This document shows, in pieces, positions 48,531 to 57,302 of a stretch of 64,000 nt of DNA (position 1 is its first letter; every line of letters starts with the position of its first letter). The DNA lies in the NCBI RefSeq assembly GCF_900109165.1, contig NZ_FNZF01000001.1, positions 549,376 through 613,375 on the forward strand, written 5' to 3'. This DNA comes from Bhargavaea ginsengi. Lineage in GTDB: Bacteria > Bacillota > Bacilli > Bacillales_A > Planococcaceae. The notes beneath the pieces are model-generated. The model saw only the letters and a list, made by a program, of their open reading frames with translations. It did no database searches and was not told the DNA's origin. Both the position numbers and the translations under genes were made by a program.

Positions 48531-49076
48531 ATGCGGAACTCGTATACATTAACGATTGGGAACGTCACCCGCGAGCTGCCGCTCGTCTGGGTATCCGAAG
48601 AACTTCGGATCGCCAGCTTCGTCATCCTCGGCGACACCGAAGTTGTGGTCGAAGCGGCATCACTCATTTCGGACAAGCTGCCTGATGCGGACTTTCTCGT
48701 GACAGCCGAGGCAAAAGGCATTCCGTTCGCCCACGAAGTGGCGAAGCTGAAAGGCATGCCCCGTTACATCGTGGCCAGAAAAAGCGTAAAAGCGTACATG
48801 GATGAGCCGCTGGTGGCGAACGTGACTTCGATTACGACTCAGAAAAAGCAGACACTTGTCCTGGATGGCCCGGATGCCGCCCTGATTAGCGGGAAGCGGA
48901 TCATCCTGATCGATGACGTCATCAGCACCGGCGATTCCCTCCGGGCGCTTGAGGCACTTATCACAGAGGCCGGCGCAAAAGTCGTTGGACGTGCCGCCAT
49001 GCTTGCCGAAGGTGACGCCGCGGAGCGGGACGACATTCTTTATCTTGAAAAGCTGCCGCTATTTCCGGCCGAATGA
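48531..49076 (+). CDS. Phosphoribosyltransferase-family protein, adenine-PRT-like
   Basis: A 181-residue type I phosphoribosyltransferase fold protein. The PRPP-binding loop is KRIILIDDVISTGDSLRALE near residues 125-145, with both acidic residues present. FLVTAEAKGIPFAHEVAKLKG near 65 is the usual adenine-type substrate segment. Homologues include adenine and xanthine phosphoribosyltransferases and the PurR-type effector domain without a DNA-binding head. The ATG at 48531 follows GGAAGGGA. Which base, if any, it salvages is not evident. Confidence 0.85.
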   Translation: MRNSYTLTIGNVTRELPLVWVSEELRIASFVILGDTEVVVEAASLISDKLPDADFLVTAEAKGIPFAHEVAKLKGMPRYIVARKSVKAYMDEPLVANVTSITTQKKQTLVLDGPDAALISGKRIILIDDVISTGDSLRALEALITEAGAKVVGRAAMLAEGDAAERDDILYLEKLPLFPAE

Positions 49077-49087
49077 ATACGTGAAAC

Positions 49088-49122
49088 AGGCGGTTCCGAG
49101 TATGCGGAACCGCCTATTTTTG
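49088..49122 (+). terminator. Terminator of the phosphoribosyltransferase gene
   Basis: AGGCGGTTCCG and CGGAACCGCCT form a perfect 11-bp stem with a six-base loop, followed by ATTTTTG. Confidence 0.92.
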
Positions 49123-49124
49123 TT

Positions 49125-49187
49125 GAAACGTTGATTATCTTTGGTGAGACGTTGACGATCTTCATTGAGACGTTGATTAACCCTGAA
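49125..49187. repeat. Tandem repeat, 21-bp period, three units (locus D)
   Basis: Units start at 49125, 49146 and 49167 and read GARACGTTGAYKA plus a variable part. They are the reverse complement of the locus B consensus (TCAACGTYTCA). The tract fills the space between two convergent genes: it starts two bases after the phosphoribosyltransferase terminator and ends at the alkA stop codon. Confidence 0.88.
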
Positions 49188-49188
49188 T

Positions 49189-50100
49189 TTAACCCTGTTC
49201 CGCCTCGCTGCTCAGGAAACGCCACAGATAAAACGTCGCATACGCACGCCATCCTTGCCACGGTTCGGCGAAAGCCTCCACTTCGGGGAGAGTCGGCTTC
49301 CGGTCAAGGCCAGCGACCAGCTTCAGAGCGTTGTGCAATCCGACGTCGGCCGCCGGGTAGGCATCAGGTGACCGCAGGCATCGCATCAGGACATAGTTCG
49401 CGGTCCACGGGCCGATGCCCCGGATGGCGGTAAGCCGGTGCTCGATCAACCGGTCATCTCCAAGCGCCAGAAGGCCATCTTTCGTGAGTTCCCCGTCCGT
49501 GATCAGACGCGCGACTCCGATGATATATTCGCTTTTCCGGGCCGTGATCTTCAATTCGCGCAATGCATCCGGTTTAAGCGCGGCCACTTTCTCCGCGGAG
49601 GGAAACAAATAATGGGTCACACCGTCCGATTCGATGGCTTGGCCGAATGTCTCGACGAACCGCCGCTTCAGCACATAAGCGAACGCCACAGTGATCTGCT
49701 GGCCGAGGATCGCCCAGACGAACGTTTCAAACAGATCAGGAATACCGACGACACGGAGTCCACGGTGACGGCTGACCGCATCCCGGAGAAGCGGGGCCCG
49801 CTCCGCCATTTCATAAAACGGACCAAGATCCCTTTCGAGGTCCAGCCAATCGCGGATGAACCCGGAAACTGCCGCCTGCTCCTCCGCGCCCGGTTTCCCG
49901 TTCATGTTCAACCGGACAGAGATTCCGTCCTGATGATCTTCCATTTCAAAAACAACCGGCTCATCGCCGGCTTCAATCGCCCGCGATAGCTTGCCTTCTT
50001 TAATATGGAACATGCACTCGTCAGCCGAACGCGACAGATACTCCAGGTTCTCTGTAAAGCTGAAATCCTCCGGTACAGGGATGATCATTTGATGGGTCAT
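49189..50100 (-). CDS. alkA: DNA-3-methyladenine glycosylase II (AlkA family)
   Basis: A 303-residue base-excision glycosylase that removes alkylated purines. The helix-hairpin-helix-GPD motif is LTAIRGIGPWTANYVLMRCLRSPDAYPAADVGL near residues 225-260, with the catalytic aspartate in PAADVGL. PDLFETFVWAILGQQITVAFAYVLKRRFVE near 122-150 is the other conserved part, and an N-terminal AlkA_N-like domain precedes it. It follows nagA by 19 bases with no visible terminator, so it may be read through from the amino-sugar genes, although the functions are unrelated. GAAAGGAGA precedes the start. Confidence 0.9.
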   Translation of the reverse strand: MTHQMIIPVPEDFSFTENLEYLSRSADECMFHIKEGKLSRAIEAGDEPVVFEMEDHQDGISVRLNMNGKPGAEEQAAVSGFIRDWLDLERDLGPFYEMAERAPLLRDAVSRHRGLRVVGIPDLFETFVWAILGQQITVAFAYVLKRRFVETFGQAIESDGVTHYLFPSAEKVAALKPDALRELKITARKSEYIIGVARLITDGELTKDGLLALGDDRLIEHRLTAIRGIGPWTANYVLMRCLRSPDAYPAADVGLHNALKLVAGLDRKPTLPEVEAFAEPWQGWRAYATFYLWRFLSSEAEQG

Positions 50101-50119
50101 CGGGTCCGTCTCCTTTCAC

Positions 50120-51280
50120 TTACGCCTCAAACGCCACTTCCCCCCGGCAAAGGGTCAGCCGGATATTCAGGTTGTCATCGGCGAGAATCAGGTCCGCATC
50201 TTTCCCTTCCCGGATGCCGCCCTTCCGGTCATCGACTCCCAGCTGGCGGGCTGGGTTCCGGGATGCCATCGCCACGATGTCTTCCATTGTGACGCCTTCA
50301 ATCCCAAGCATGCGCCGTGCGCCTTCATTCATTTTCAGGATGCTGCCGGCAAGCGTCCCGTCTGCAAGTTCCGCCCGGTCTTCGGTCACCCTGACCGGCT
50401 GTCCGCCGAGCTCGTAATCCCCAGCCGGAAGTCCTTTTGCCCGCATGGAGTCGGTGATGAGGATCAGCCGCTCCGGTCCGATGTTCTGCCAGATCAGGCG
50501 GAGCATCTGTTCCTCGACGTGGATGCCATCCGCAATCAGTTCCGCCTTGAGGGAATCCAAAATAAATGCCGCTCCGACTACACCGACATCCCGGTGATGG
50601 ATTCCCGGCATGGCGTTGCACAGATGGGTCACCTGGCTGACGCCATGCTTAGCAGCATCCTGCATTCCTACAAATCCGGTATCGGTGTGTCCTGCCGATA
50701 CGACCACTCCCGACTCGGACAGTTCCCGGATGAACGCGCCATCCCGGTCATGTTCCGGCGCCATCGTGATGACACTGATCCTTCCTCCGGCCATTTCCTG
50801 CCACTTCCGGAACAGCTCCGCATCGGGTTCGATAATATAGGATTCAGGCTGTGCGCCGGCACGCTTTTTCTCCACAAAGGGCCCTTCCAGATGGACGCCG
50901 AGCACTTCAGCCTGACCTGGGCGGTTCGGATATTGTGCAACGTTTTCGAGCGCACTGCCGATGTTTTCATGTGACTGGGTGATGGTCGTCGCGAGAAATG
51001 CCGTCGTCCCTTCCGCCGGCAGGAATCGGGCCATCCGATCAAGCGCCTCTTCGGTCGCATCCATCACGTCTGCCCCGTCCGCTCCGTGGATATGGACATC
51101 GATGAATCCCGGGAGCAGGTTCAGGGAAGTGCCGTCGATCTCCAGCGTGTCATCCGGCAATTCCGCCGGACGGGAGCCGGACACATCGGCAATCTCACCA
51201 TCCCGGACCAGCACATAGCCCGCTTCCAGGACACCTTCCTCGGCATAGATTTTGGCCCCACTGATCAAGATTGTTCCCAT
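50120..51280 (-). CDS. nagA: N-acetylglucosamine-6-phosphate deacetylase
   Basis: A 386-residue amidohydrolase converting GlcNAc-6-P to glucosamine-6-P and acetate. Metal ligands are in GFIDVHIHGADG near residue 55, HLEGPF near 120, SAGHTDTG near 195 and THLCNAM near 215; the catalytic aspartate is in ILITDSMRAKGLPAGDY near 270. The ATG at 51280 has GGAAGGATGAG ahead; longer readings lack support. In this cluster it acts on GlcNAc-6-P produced by the NanE epimerase. The next enzyme, NagB, is not in the window. Confidence 0.94.
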   Translation of the reverse strand: MGTILISGAKIYAEEGVLEAGYVLVRDGEIADVSGSRPAELPDDTLEIDGTSLNLLPGFIDVHIHGADGADVMDATEEALDRMARFLPAEGTTAFLATTITQSHENIGSALENVAQYPNRPGQAEVLGVHLEGPFVEKKRAGAQPESYIIEPDAELFRKWQEMAGGRISVITMAPEHDRDGAFIRELSESGVVVSAGHTDTGFVGMQDAAKHGVSQVTHLCNAMPGIHHRDVGVVGAAFILDSLKAELIADGIHVEEQMLRLIWQNIGPERLILITDSMRAKGLPAGDYELGGQPVRVTEDRAELADGTLAGSILKMNEGARRMLGIEGVTMEDIVAMASRNPARQLGVDDRKGGIREGKDADLILADDNLNIRLTLCRGEVAFEA

Positions 51281-51300
51281 TTCGCTCATCCTTCCCAATG

Positions 51301-52134
51301 TCAGTACAGTTTCCCAGAGATGCTGTCGGATACTTCCCGCTTTACCCGTTCCGCTTCATCGTAATTATTCATCGTCAGTCCGGTACAGATCAGGTCGATG
51401 AGGAACAGCTGTGCAACCTTCGATACGAGAGAACCGCTGTCCAGCGGACTCTCTTTAGCGGAAGTCAGCAAGATATGGTCGGCAAACTTGGTAAGCGGAG
51501 ATTTCACGTAGTTTGTCAGCGCGATGATCGTCGCCTTCTTCTCCTTGGCGACACGGACCGCGTCAACGATGTCTTTCGTACCGCCGGTCAGACTGATTGC
51601 GATCACCACTGACTTTTCATTAAGAGACGCGGCGCGCATCATCTGGAAGTGGGAATCTGTCACGACGCTTGTATGCTTCCCGATCCTCATCAGGCGGTGC
51701 TGCATGTCCAGCCCCGCGATTCCGGATGAGCCAATGCCGAAGATGACCACGTCATCGGACCGGTCGATCGCCTCGATGCTGGCAGCCAACTCGTCTTGAA
51801 CGACGACGTCATGCGTGTCCCGAATGGCCTGGACCATGTTTTCCCGGATCCGTTCTAGATACGTTTCTCCCTGATCTGTGCCGGCTTCGGCAATTTCCCT
51901 GGCGAACAGGAACTTAAAGTCCTGGAACCCTTTGTACCCCAGCTTCCTCAGAAAACGAAGTGCCGTCGCCTCGGCAACACCGCTCGCATCCGAGAACTCA
52001 GTCAGGGAATGATAGATCACCTGTTCAGGGTGCTCAAGAATATAGGCATAGATTTTCTGCTCGGACTTGGTGAATTGGTGTTTGTGCTGCTCCATGACCA
52101 CAGACGGCCTCACATTGCTGAGCGGACTGTTCAT
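51301..52134 (-). CDS. RpiR/MurR-family regulator of the sialic-acid locus
   Basis: A 277-residue regulator with an N-terminal helix-turn-helix (SLTEFSDASGVAEATALRFLRKLGYKGFQDF, residues 40-70) and a sugar-isomerase (SIS) domain from about 110 with GIGSSGIAGLDMQHRLMRIGK, VVIAISLTGGTKDIVDAV and ATIIALTNYVKSPLTKFADHIL. In related loci such regulators sense ManNAc-6-P or GlcNAc-6-P. A palindrome in the nan promoter is a candidate site. It lies 12 bases after the kinase gene. Confidence 0.92.
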   Translation of the reverse strand: MNSPLSNVRPSVVMEQHKHQFTKSEQKIYAYILEHPEQVIYHSLTEFSDASGVAEATALRFLRKLGYKGFQDFKFLFAREIAEAGTDQGETYLERIRENMVQAIRDTHDVVVQDELAASIEAIDRSDDVVIFGIGSSGIAGLDMQHRLMRIGKHTSVVTDSHFQMMRAASLNEKSVVIAISLTGGTKDIVDAVRVAKEKKATIIALTNYVKSPLTKFADHILLTSAKESPLDSGSLVSKVAQLFLIDLICTGLTMNNYDEAERVKREVSDSISGKLY

Positions 52135-52146
52135 CCCCTTACCCCC

Positions 52147-53055
52147 CTATCCATTTTTCCGGCTTTCTATGAAATGATGGGCCGCTCCGAGCAAGTTTGC
52201 CCGGTTACCCTGCTCCGCCAGGCGGACTTCAAGTGATTTGCGGTGGTTCGGCATGACCTTCTTCCGGAGGGATTCTTCAATCGCGCCTCTTAGGATCTCA
52301 CCCTGTTCAGAAACGCCGCCGCCGATAATGATGCATTCGGGATTGAAGGAATGGACAAGAGACTGGAGACCTGTCGCAATATCATCCACCCAGCGCCCGA
52401 AAATCTCATTCGCCACCTCTTCCCCTTCTTTAACCAGATCGAAGAACGCTTCCAGATCCGGCTCGCCCTCATACGCATCCCGGATCAGCGCGATCAGAGC
52501 GGAAGCGGAAGCGTACTGTTCATAACACCCGCTGTTTCCGCAATTGCATGGCTTTCCGTCCCGGTAAAGAGAGATATGCCCGATCTCGCCTGCAGAAAAT
52601 GCAGAGCCCGTGAAAAGTTGGCCGTCCAAGAACAACGCCCCTCCGATCCCTGTCCCGATCGTCATGCAGACAAAGTTCCGGACACCCCGGCCTGCCCCCT
52701 TCCAATGCTCGCCGAGCGCCGTGCAGTTCACGTCATTTTCGACAGTGACCGGCAGCCCCGTTTTCCGGCTGACCCGTTCCGCGACTGGCGTGCCTGTATA
52801 GCCCGGGATATTGTCCGTAGCGAACACGACCGAACCGTTCCGATTGTCGATCTGCCCCGCCGAGCTGATCGCGATTCCTTCTATATCGAAGCGTCTCCGG
52901 AGACCGTCGGAGATTCCGCAAACTTTCTCAACAACCGCATCTCCCCCACGCCACGCTTCCGTTGGCACGGAATCATGGTGGATCAGTTCTCCGGAACTGC
53001 CAAGAACCCCGTATTTGATTGATGTCCCGCCGATATCAATGACGCCAAGCATCAT
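52147..53055 (-). CDS. nanK: ROK-family kinase, probable N-acetylmannosamine kinase
   Basis: A 302-residue ROK sugar kinase. It starts LGVIDIGGTSIKYGVLGS (phosphate loop), with VENDVNCTALGEHWKGAGRG near 105 containing the catalytic aspartate, TIGTGIGGALFLDG, and the ROK signature HISLYRDGKPCNCGNSGCYEQYASASAL near 160-185 whose histidine and cysteines bind zinc. Given nanA and nanE in the locus, phosphorylation of ManNAc is the likely job; glucokinase activity is the alternative. Confidence 0.88.
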   Translation of the reverse strand: MMLGVIDIGGTSIKYGVLGSSGELIHHDSVPTEAWRGGDAVVEKVCGISDGLRRRFDIEGIAISSAGQIDNRNGSVVFATDNIPGYTGTPVAERVSRKTGLPVTVENDVNCTALGEHWKGAGRGVRNFVCMTIGTGIGGALFLDGQLFTGSAFSAGEIGHISLYRDGKPCNCGNSGCYEQYASASALIALIRDAYEGEPDLEAFFDLVKEGEEVANEIFGRWVDDIATGLQSLVHSFNPECIIIGGGVSEQGEILRGAIEESLRKKVMPNHRKSLEVRLAEQGNRANLLGAAHHFIESRKNG

Positions 53056-53112
53056 GATCTTCCCTCATTTCTACTTCTATTGTTATTCTCATTTCTCACA
53101 TTGTCCATTGAA

Positions 53113-53145
53113 AAAGAGAAAAACCCGTGACAGGTTTTTCTCTTT
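53113..53145 (-). terminator. Internal terminator between flavoprotein and kinase genes of the nan locus
   Basis: GAGAAAAACC and GGTTTTTCTC arms form a stem with TCTTT/TTTTTC on the minus side, 16 bases after the flavoprotein stop codon. It divides the locus into nanE-nanA-transporter-flavoprotein and kinase-regulator-nagA parts, unless read-through occurs. Confidence 0.75.
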
Positions 53146-53161
53146 CTCTGCCTTTCGGCTG

Positions 53162-54862
53162 TCATTCATTCAGGAATTCAAGATGCGGCTGGCCTTCAGG
53201 ATCGGACGAGACAAAAAGCCTGCGGCCAAATGCCTCATCTTCATCCGGATAATCTTCACGGTAGTGGGCGCCCCTGCTTTCCTTGCGTTCCATCATCGCC
53301 AGCAGCAGGACTTGAGAAAGCTTCAGGAAATTCCGCGCTTTAAACGCCAGTTGCCTTTTTTCCTGCCGGCTAAAGAGCAGCGGAAGGTCCACCACCTTCT
53401 CCAATCCGCGGATTTCGTCCAGTGCACCGGACAATCCTTCTTCTGAACGGACGACATTGGCATGGTACCAGAGGATCTCCCTGATTTTCTCGGTCGCTTC
53501 CCTTGCCCGTTCCGCCGCAGCCTCCACATCCGCATCAGCAGCCGAAGCCGGATCGCCGAACATTTCGGTCAGTCGATCAGTGGCTTGCTTCTCATCTGCG
53601 ATTCCGGGATCCACCCCGCCGATATAATCAGAACAGTGTTCCGCAGCCCGCTTCCCGAACACCATGCAGGCGCCCGTAGAGTTGCCGCCGAGCCGGTTCG
53701 CTCCCTCAATGTTGCAGGAAAGTTCACCGATGACGTACAGGCCATCTACCCCCGTCCGTCCGTGGGGATCTATAAATACTCCGCCGTTGCTTGCATGGGC
53801 AAACGGGGCAATACGGATTTCATCTTCCGCCAGGTTGACGTTCCGCTCTTTAAGCCAGTCCAGATAAACGGTATAGAACTCTTCCTTGTTCTCATAGATG
53901 GCCGGGTCGAACTGCAGCCGGAAGCCATCCTCGTTTCCGGTCTCGGTGATCCGTTTCATCATGGCGATGTCAAAATACCTGGATTCCAGAGAATGTGTGA
54001 ACGGTCCGTGGGTACTACGAATCTCCAGGCATTCCTTGAGGCTGAGCCCTTCCGGAAGCATCGGCCGGAGAAGGCTTTTTCCGTCTCCGTCCACAACGTC
54101 CTTGCAATACATGAGGGTGTGTTCGCCGAACAGTGTCTTATATTTTGGGGACGTGATGCCCGGGATGAACTGGATAAACTCCATGTTCACAAGGCGTGCT
54201 CCCGCTTCCAGTGCGAGGACATGCCCGGAACCGTCCACGTCGTTCGGGTTCAGATTGTGCTTATAGATCGAACCGAAGCCGCCTGTAGCAAGGATTGCCG
54301 CCTTGCACCTGACAAGCACGAGCTCATTATTTTCATCGAGCAGCACTGCTCCCGTCACCCGGCCGCCTTCCTTAATCAGCGTCAGGATGACCGTCTTTTC
54401 CATAACGGAAAGCGTGTCATACCGTCCAAAGATCTCGCCGACTTTCCGGCGGATGCGGTCCCAATCGCTCAGCAGGTAGATGTTTCGGGCATTCGGCGCA
54501 AAGCAGGCCTTGCGTTCTCCCTCCAGCTTTTTCGCGTCGACCCCGATTTCCCGGTATTCCTTGACCCGATCCGGAATTTCGCGGACGTATACTTCCGCGA
54601 GGTCATGCCTGTGCATGCCCCGGCTCATTTCTTCGATGTCTTCCAGAAATGTCTGCTCGTCATCCCGGTCCTTGGTCACCTGGGTGCCGAGGGAGGCTTT
54701 CAGCGGATAGAAACTGGATCCGGACGCGATTTTCATCTTCGTCACCATCAGAACCCGGTTCCCGAGATCTGCAAGCTCCTTGGCCGCCTTGATGCCGGCC
54801 AGGCCGCTTCCGGCAATGAACACATCCGTTTCAACTGTTTTCTTGATCTTCATCCTATTCAC
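53162..54862 (-). CDS. FAD-dependent oxidoreductase of the fumarate reductase/aspartate oxidase family, within the sialic-acid locus
   Basis: A 566-residue flavoprotein. The FAD fold is VFIAGSGLAGIKAAKELADLG near the start, followed by ASGSSFYPLKASLGTQ, AILATGGFGSIYKHNLNP near 190, MEFIQFIPG, and FAHASNGGVFIDPHGRTGVDGLYVIGELSCNIEGANRLGGNSTGACMVFG near 350-400, the FrdA/SdhA/NadB signature region. A C-terminal helical domain matches that family. No iron-sulfur or membrane subunit is adjacent, so electrons may go to oxygen or a quinone. It sits 24 bases after the transporter gene in the nan operon, so it may act on a modified sialic acid or product; this is inference. It has no signal peptide. 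Confidence 0.85.
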   Translation of the reverse strand: MNRMKIKKTVETDVFIAGSGLAGIKAAKELADLGNRVLMVTKMKIASGSSFYPLKASLGTQVTKDRDDEQTFLEDIEEMSRGMHRHDLAEVYVREIPDRVKEYREIGVDAKKLEGERKACFAPNARNIYLLSDWDRIRRKVGEIFGRYDTLSVMEKTVILTLIKEGGRVTGAVLLDENNELVLVRCKAAILATGGFGSIYKHNLNPNDVDGSGHVLALEAGARLVNMEFIQFIPGITSPKYKTLFGEHTLMYCKDVVDGDGKSLLRPMLPEGLSLKECLEIRSTHGPFTHSLESRYFDIAMMKRITETGNEDGFRLQFDPAIYENKEEFYTVYLDWLKERNVNLAEDEIRIAPFAHASNGGVFIDPHGRTGVDGLYVIGELSCNIEGANRLGGNSTGACMVFGKRAAEHCSDYIGGVDPGIADEKQATDRLTEMFGDPASAADADVEAAAERAREATEKIREILWYHANVVRSEEGLSGALDEIRGLEKVVDLPLLFSRQEKRQLAFKARNFLKLSQVLLLAMMERKESRGAHYREDYPDEDEAFGRRLFVSSDPEGQPHLEFLNE

Positions 54863-54886
54863 CTTCCCTTCAGCATTCGGTATGAA

Positions 54887-56380
54887 TCAGTTGGCTGTTT
54901 TATCGTAGAAAGTCATCTCTCCATCCTCAGCTTTGCTCTTGCCTTTAAACAGCAGGCTGAATCCGTAGCCGAAGATCAGCGAGGCGATCAGATTGATGAT
55001 CGAATACGCCCAGAGAGTGATGTCCGTAAAGTACGAGATGTAGACGGCCAGTACCGTTGTTGCGATAAAACCAAGGAGTGCGCCTTTGGCATTGGCCCTT
55101 TTTGTCATGACGCCGAGCGTGAACGTACCGCCGATGATTCCGAGCGCAAGACCCATCAGGCCGTTAAACCATTCGTAGGCCGAGCTGACATCGGAGTAGG
55201 CAAGAACGATGGCGAATGCAATCGAGAAGACCCCGACAAGCGCCGAGACGACACGCGCAATCTTTGTGCTTGCTTCATCGCTCATGCCCGGCTTGAAGAC
55301 GTTCTGGATATCGAGCGTCCAGCTGGTCGCTACACTGTTCAGGCCGGTCGACAGCGTCGACTGTCCGGCTGCGAACAGGCCGGCAATCAGAAGTCCGGAA
55401 ATCCCGACCGGCAATTCACTGACGATATAGTTGGCAAAGATCAAGTCGCCCTTGCCTTCCGGCATAGCGCCGCCCTGCTGGGTGTAGAACGTGTAGAGCG
55501 CTGTCCCGATAAAGAAGAACAGAGTGGCCGTGCCGAGGGAAAGGACCCCGTTCATATAAGTCATCTTGTTCATTTCTTTCGGGTTGTCCGTCGTCAGGTA
55601 GCGCTGGACCATGTCCTGGCTCGAGATGTACGAGAACGCAGTCGAGAGGCCTGCACCGAAGATCAGAAGCAGGATGCTGTTGTTGACGAAGTTCGGGTCA
55701 AACAGCGGCATGTCCGTGAAGAACTTGCCGTTCTCAGTGCCGGTTTTGAACACCTCTCCCATCCCGCCGTCAATCGAGAACAGCAGGAAGATGAGGGCGA
55801 AAATACCGCCGCCGATAAGGACGACCCCCTGGATAAAGTCTGTCCAGAGTACAGACTTGATCCCTCCGAACGCGGAGTAGATCGTCGCAATGACGCCCAT
55901 GAACAGGATGATCAGCACGGTATTGATGCCGGTGACCGCACTTAATGCGATGGCCGGCAGGTACATGATAATCGACATCCGGCCGATCTGGTAGACGATG
56001 AAGAGCACGCTGCCGATCATCCGCATCTTCACATCAAACCGACGCTCCAGATACTCATACGCCGTATCGAGGTTCAGCTTCCGGTAGACCGGAAGGAAGA
56101 AATAGATCGCGATGGGCACGGCGATGAACAGGCCCAGTTGCGCGAACCACAGTTCCCAGGATCCGAGATAGGAGTTTCCTGCAAGAGACAGGAAGGAAAT
56201 CGGGCTGAGCAACGTGGCGAACAAACTGACGGATGTGACCCACCACGGGATCGATCCGTCCCCCTTGAAGAACTCTTTCCCCCGCATTTCTTTTTTCGCG
56301 ACGGCAATACCCACGTAAAGGATGAACAGCAGGTAAGCGAACAAAATCACATAGTCAATGACTGCAAATTTTGCGTCCAT
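54887..56380 (-). CDS. Sodium:solute symporter, probable sialic-acid transporter
   Basis: A 497-residue SSS-family symporter with about 13 membrane segments. Family motifs are FKGDGSIPWWVTSVSLFATLLSPISFLSLAGNSYLGSW (residues 38-75), IYSAFGGIKSVLWTDFIQGVVL near 165 and GLFAAGQSTLSTGLNSVATSWTLDI near 335 for sodium binding. Located directly after nanA in the locus, it is the likely N-acetylneuraminate importer (NanT/SiaT type). No TRAP or ABC sialic-acid importer is present here. Confidence 0.88.
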   Translation of the reverse strand: MDAKFAVIDYVILFAYLLFILYVGIAVAKKEMRGKEFFKGDGSIPWWVTSVSLFATLLSPISFLSLAGNSYLGSWELWFAQLGLFIAVPIAIYFFLPVYRKLNLDTAYEYLERRFDVKMRMIGSVLFIVYQIGRMSIIMYLPAIALSAVTGINTVLIILFMGVIATIYSAFGGIKSVLWTDFIQGVVLIGGGIFALIFLLFSIDGGMGEVFKTGTENGKFFTDMPLFDPNFVNNSILLLIFGAGLSTAFSYISSQDMVQRYLTTDNPKEMNKMTYMNGVLSLGTATLFFFIGTALYTFYTQQGGAMPEGKGDLIFANYIVSELPVGISGLLIAGLFAAGQSTLSTGLNSVATSWTLDIQNVFKPGMSDEASTKIARVVSALVGVFSIAFAIVLAYSDVSSAYEWFNGLMGLALGIIGGTFTLGVMTKRANAKGALLGFIATTVLAVYISYFTDITLWAYSIINLIASLIFGYGFSLLFKGKSKAEDGEMTFYDKTAN

Positions 56381-56400
56381 AACCTTTCCCCCTTAGCCGA

Positions 56401-57267
56401 TCAGCAGTATTTCGCTGCCATCGCTTTCGCGTTTTCGACTTTGTCTTCTGTCAGGCGCTTCATCGGCTTTCTGCAGTAGCCTGCGTCTACGCCTTGGGCT
56501 TTCAGGATTTCTTTGATTGTCTGGTAGAGCCCGTTCGCAAGAATTTCAGCGATCAGGTCGTTCGTCACTTTCTGGACTTCGCGGGCTTCATCGATCCGGC
56601 TTTCCTTGGCAAGCGCGTAAATCTGCTTGGCACGCTGTCCGTTGACGTTGAATGTGCTGCCGATTGCGCCGTCCACATTGAGAACCGCGGCAGAAAGCAA
56701 CATTTCGTCAAAACCGGAATAGATCAGCTTATCCGGGAATGCGTGGCGGATCCGCTCCAGAAGGAAGAAGTCCGGTGCCGTGAACTTTACGCCGATGACT
56801 TTTTCGTTCTCAAACAGTTCCGCGAATTGCTCGAGATTCATGCTGACACCTGTCAGAGCAGGAATCGAATAGATGATCATCTTATTGTCGACATTCTCAA
56901 GAATCGTGTTGTAGTAGTCCTTGACCTCTTCGAAGTCGAAGCGGTAGTAAAATGGTGTGACCGCGGACAAGGCATCGTAGCCGAGATCTGTTGCGAATTG
57001 GGCAAGCTCGACCGCTTCGTCGATGTCGAGGGCGCCGACCTGCGCGATCAGTTTCACTTCGTCCTTGACTTCATCCTTGACGATCTCAAAAACTTTCTTT
57101 TTCTGATCCGCGGACATCAGGAAGTTCTCCCCCGAGCTGCCGTTCACATAGAGGCCGTCCACTTTTTGCACATCGATATTGTGGCGCACGATTTCGCGCA
57201 GCCCTTTTTCATTTACCTTGCCGTTTTCGTCAAACGAGCAGATCAGTGCCGTATAAATTCCGTTCAT
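56401..57267 (-). CDS. nanA: N-acetylneuraminate lyase
   Basis: A 288-residue class I aldolase of the dihydrodipicolinate-synthase/NAL family that splits Neu5Ac into ManNAc and pyruvate. The GSSGE motif is in VDGLYVNGSSGENFLMS near residue 45, the catalytic tyrosine in IIYSIPALTGVSMN near 135, and the Schiff-base lysine in VIGVKFTAPDFFLLERI near 163. The sequence agrees with the NAL rather than DHDPS group (YVNGSSGEN). It lies 36 bases after nanE. Confidence 0.93.
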   Translation of the reverse strand: MNGIYTALICSFDENGKVNEKGLREIVRHNIDVQKVDGLYVNGSSGENFLMSADQKKKVFEIVKDEVKDEVKLIAQVGALDIDEAVELAQFATDLGYDALSAVTPFYYRFDFEEVKDYYNTILENVDNKMIIYSIPALTGVSMNLEQFAELFENEKVIGVKFTAPDFFLLERIRHAFPDKLIYSGFDEMLLSAAVLNVDGAIGSTFNVNGQRAKQIYALAKESRIDEAREVQKVTNDLIAEILANGLYQTIKEILKAQGVDAGYCRKPMKRLTEDKVENAKAMAAKYC

Positions 57268-57302
57268 ATTCTCACCTTCCGTTTTGTGTATTGGTCTTAG
57301 CT

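Noticed and set aside
53462-55945. An 827-codon open frame on the plus strand opposite the flavoprotein and transporter genes
   Set aside because: It mirrors two well-supported genes, has no ribosome site, is rich in Arg, Asp and His from codon mirroring, and shows no family motif. It is a GC-driven antisense frame.
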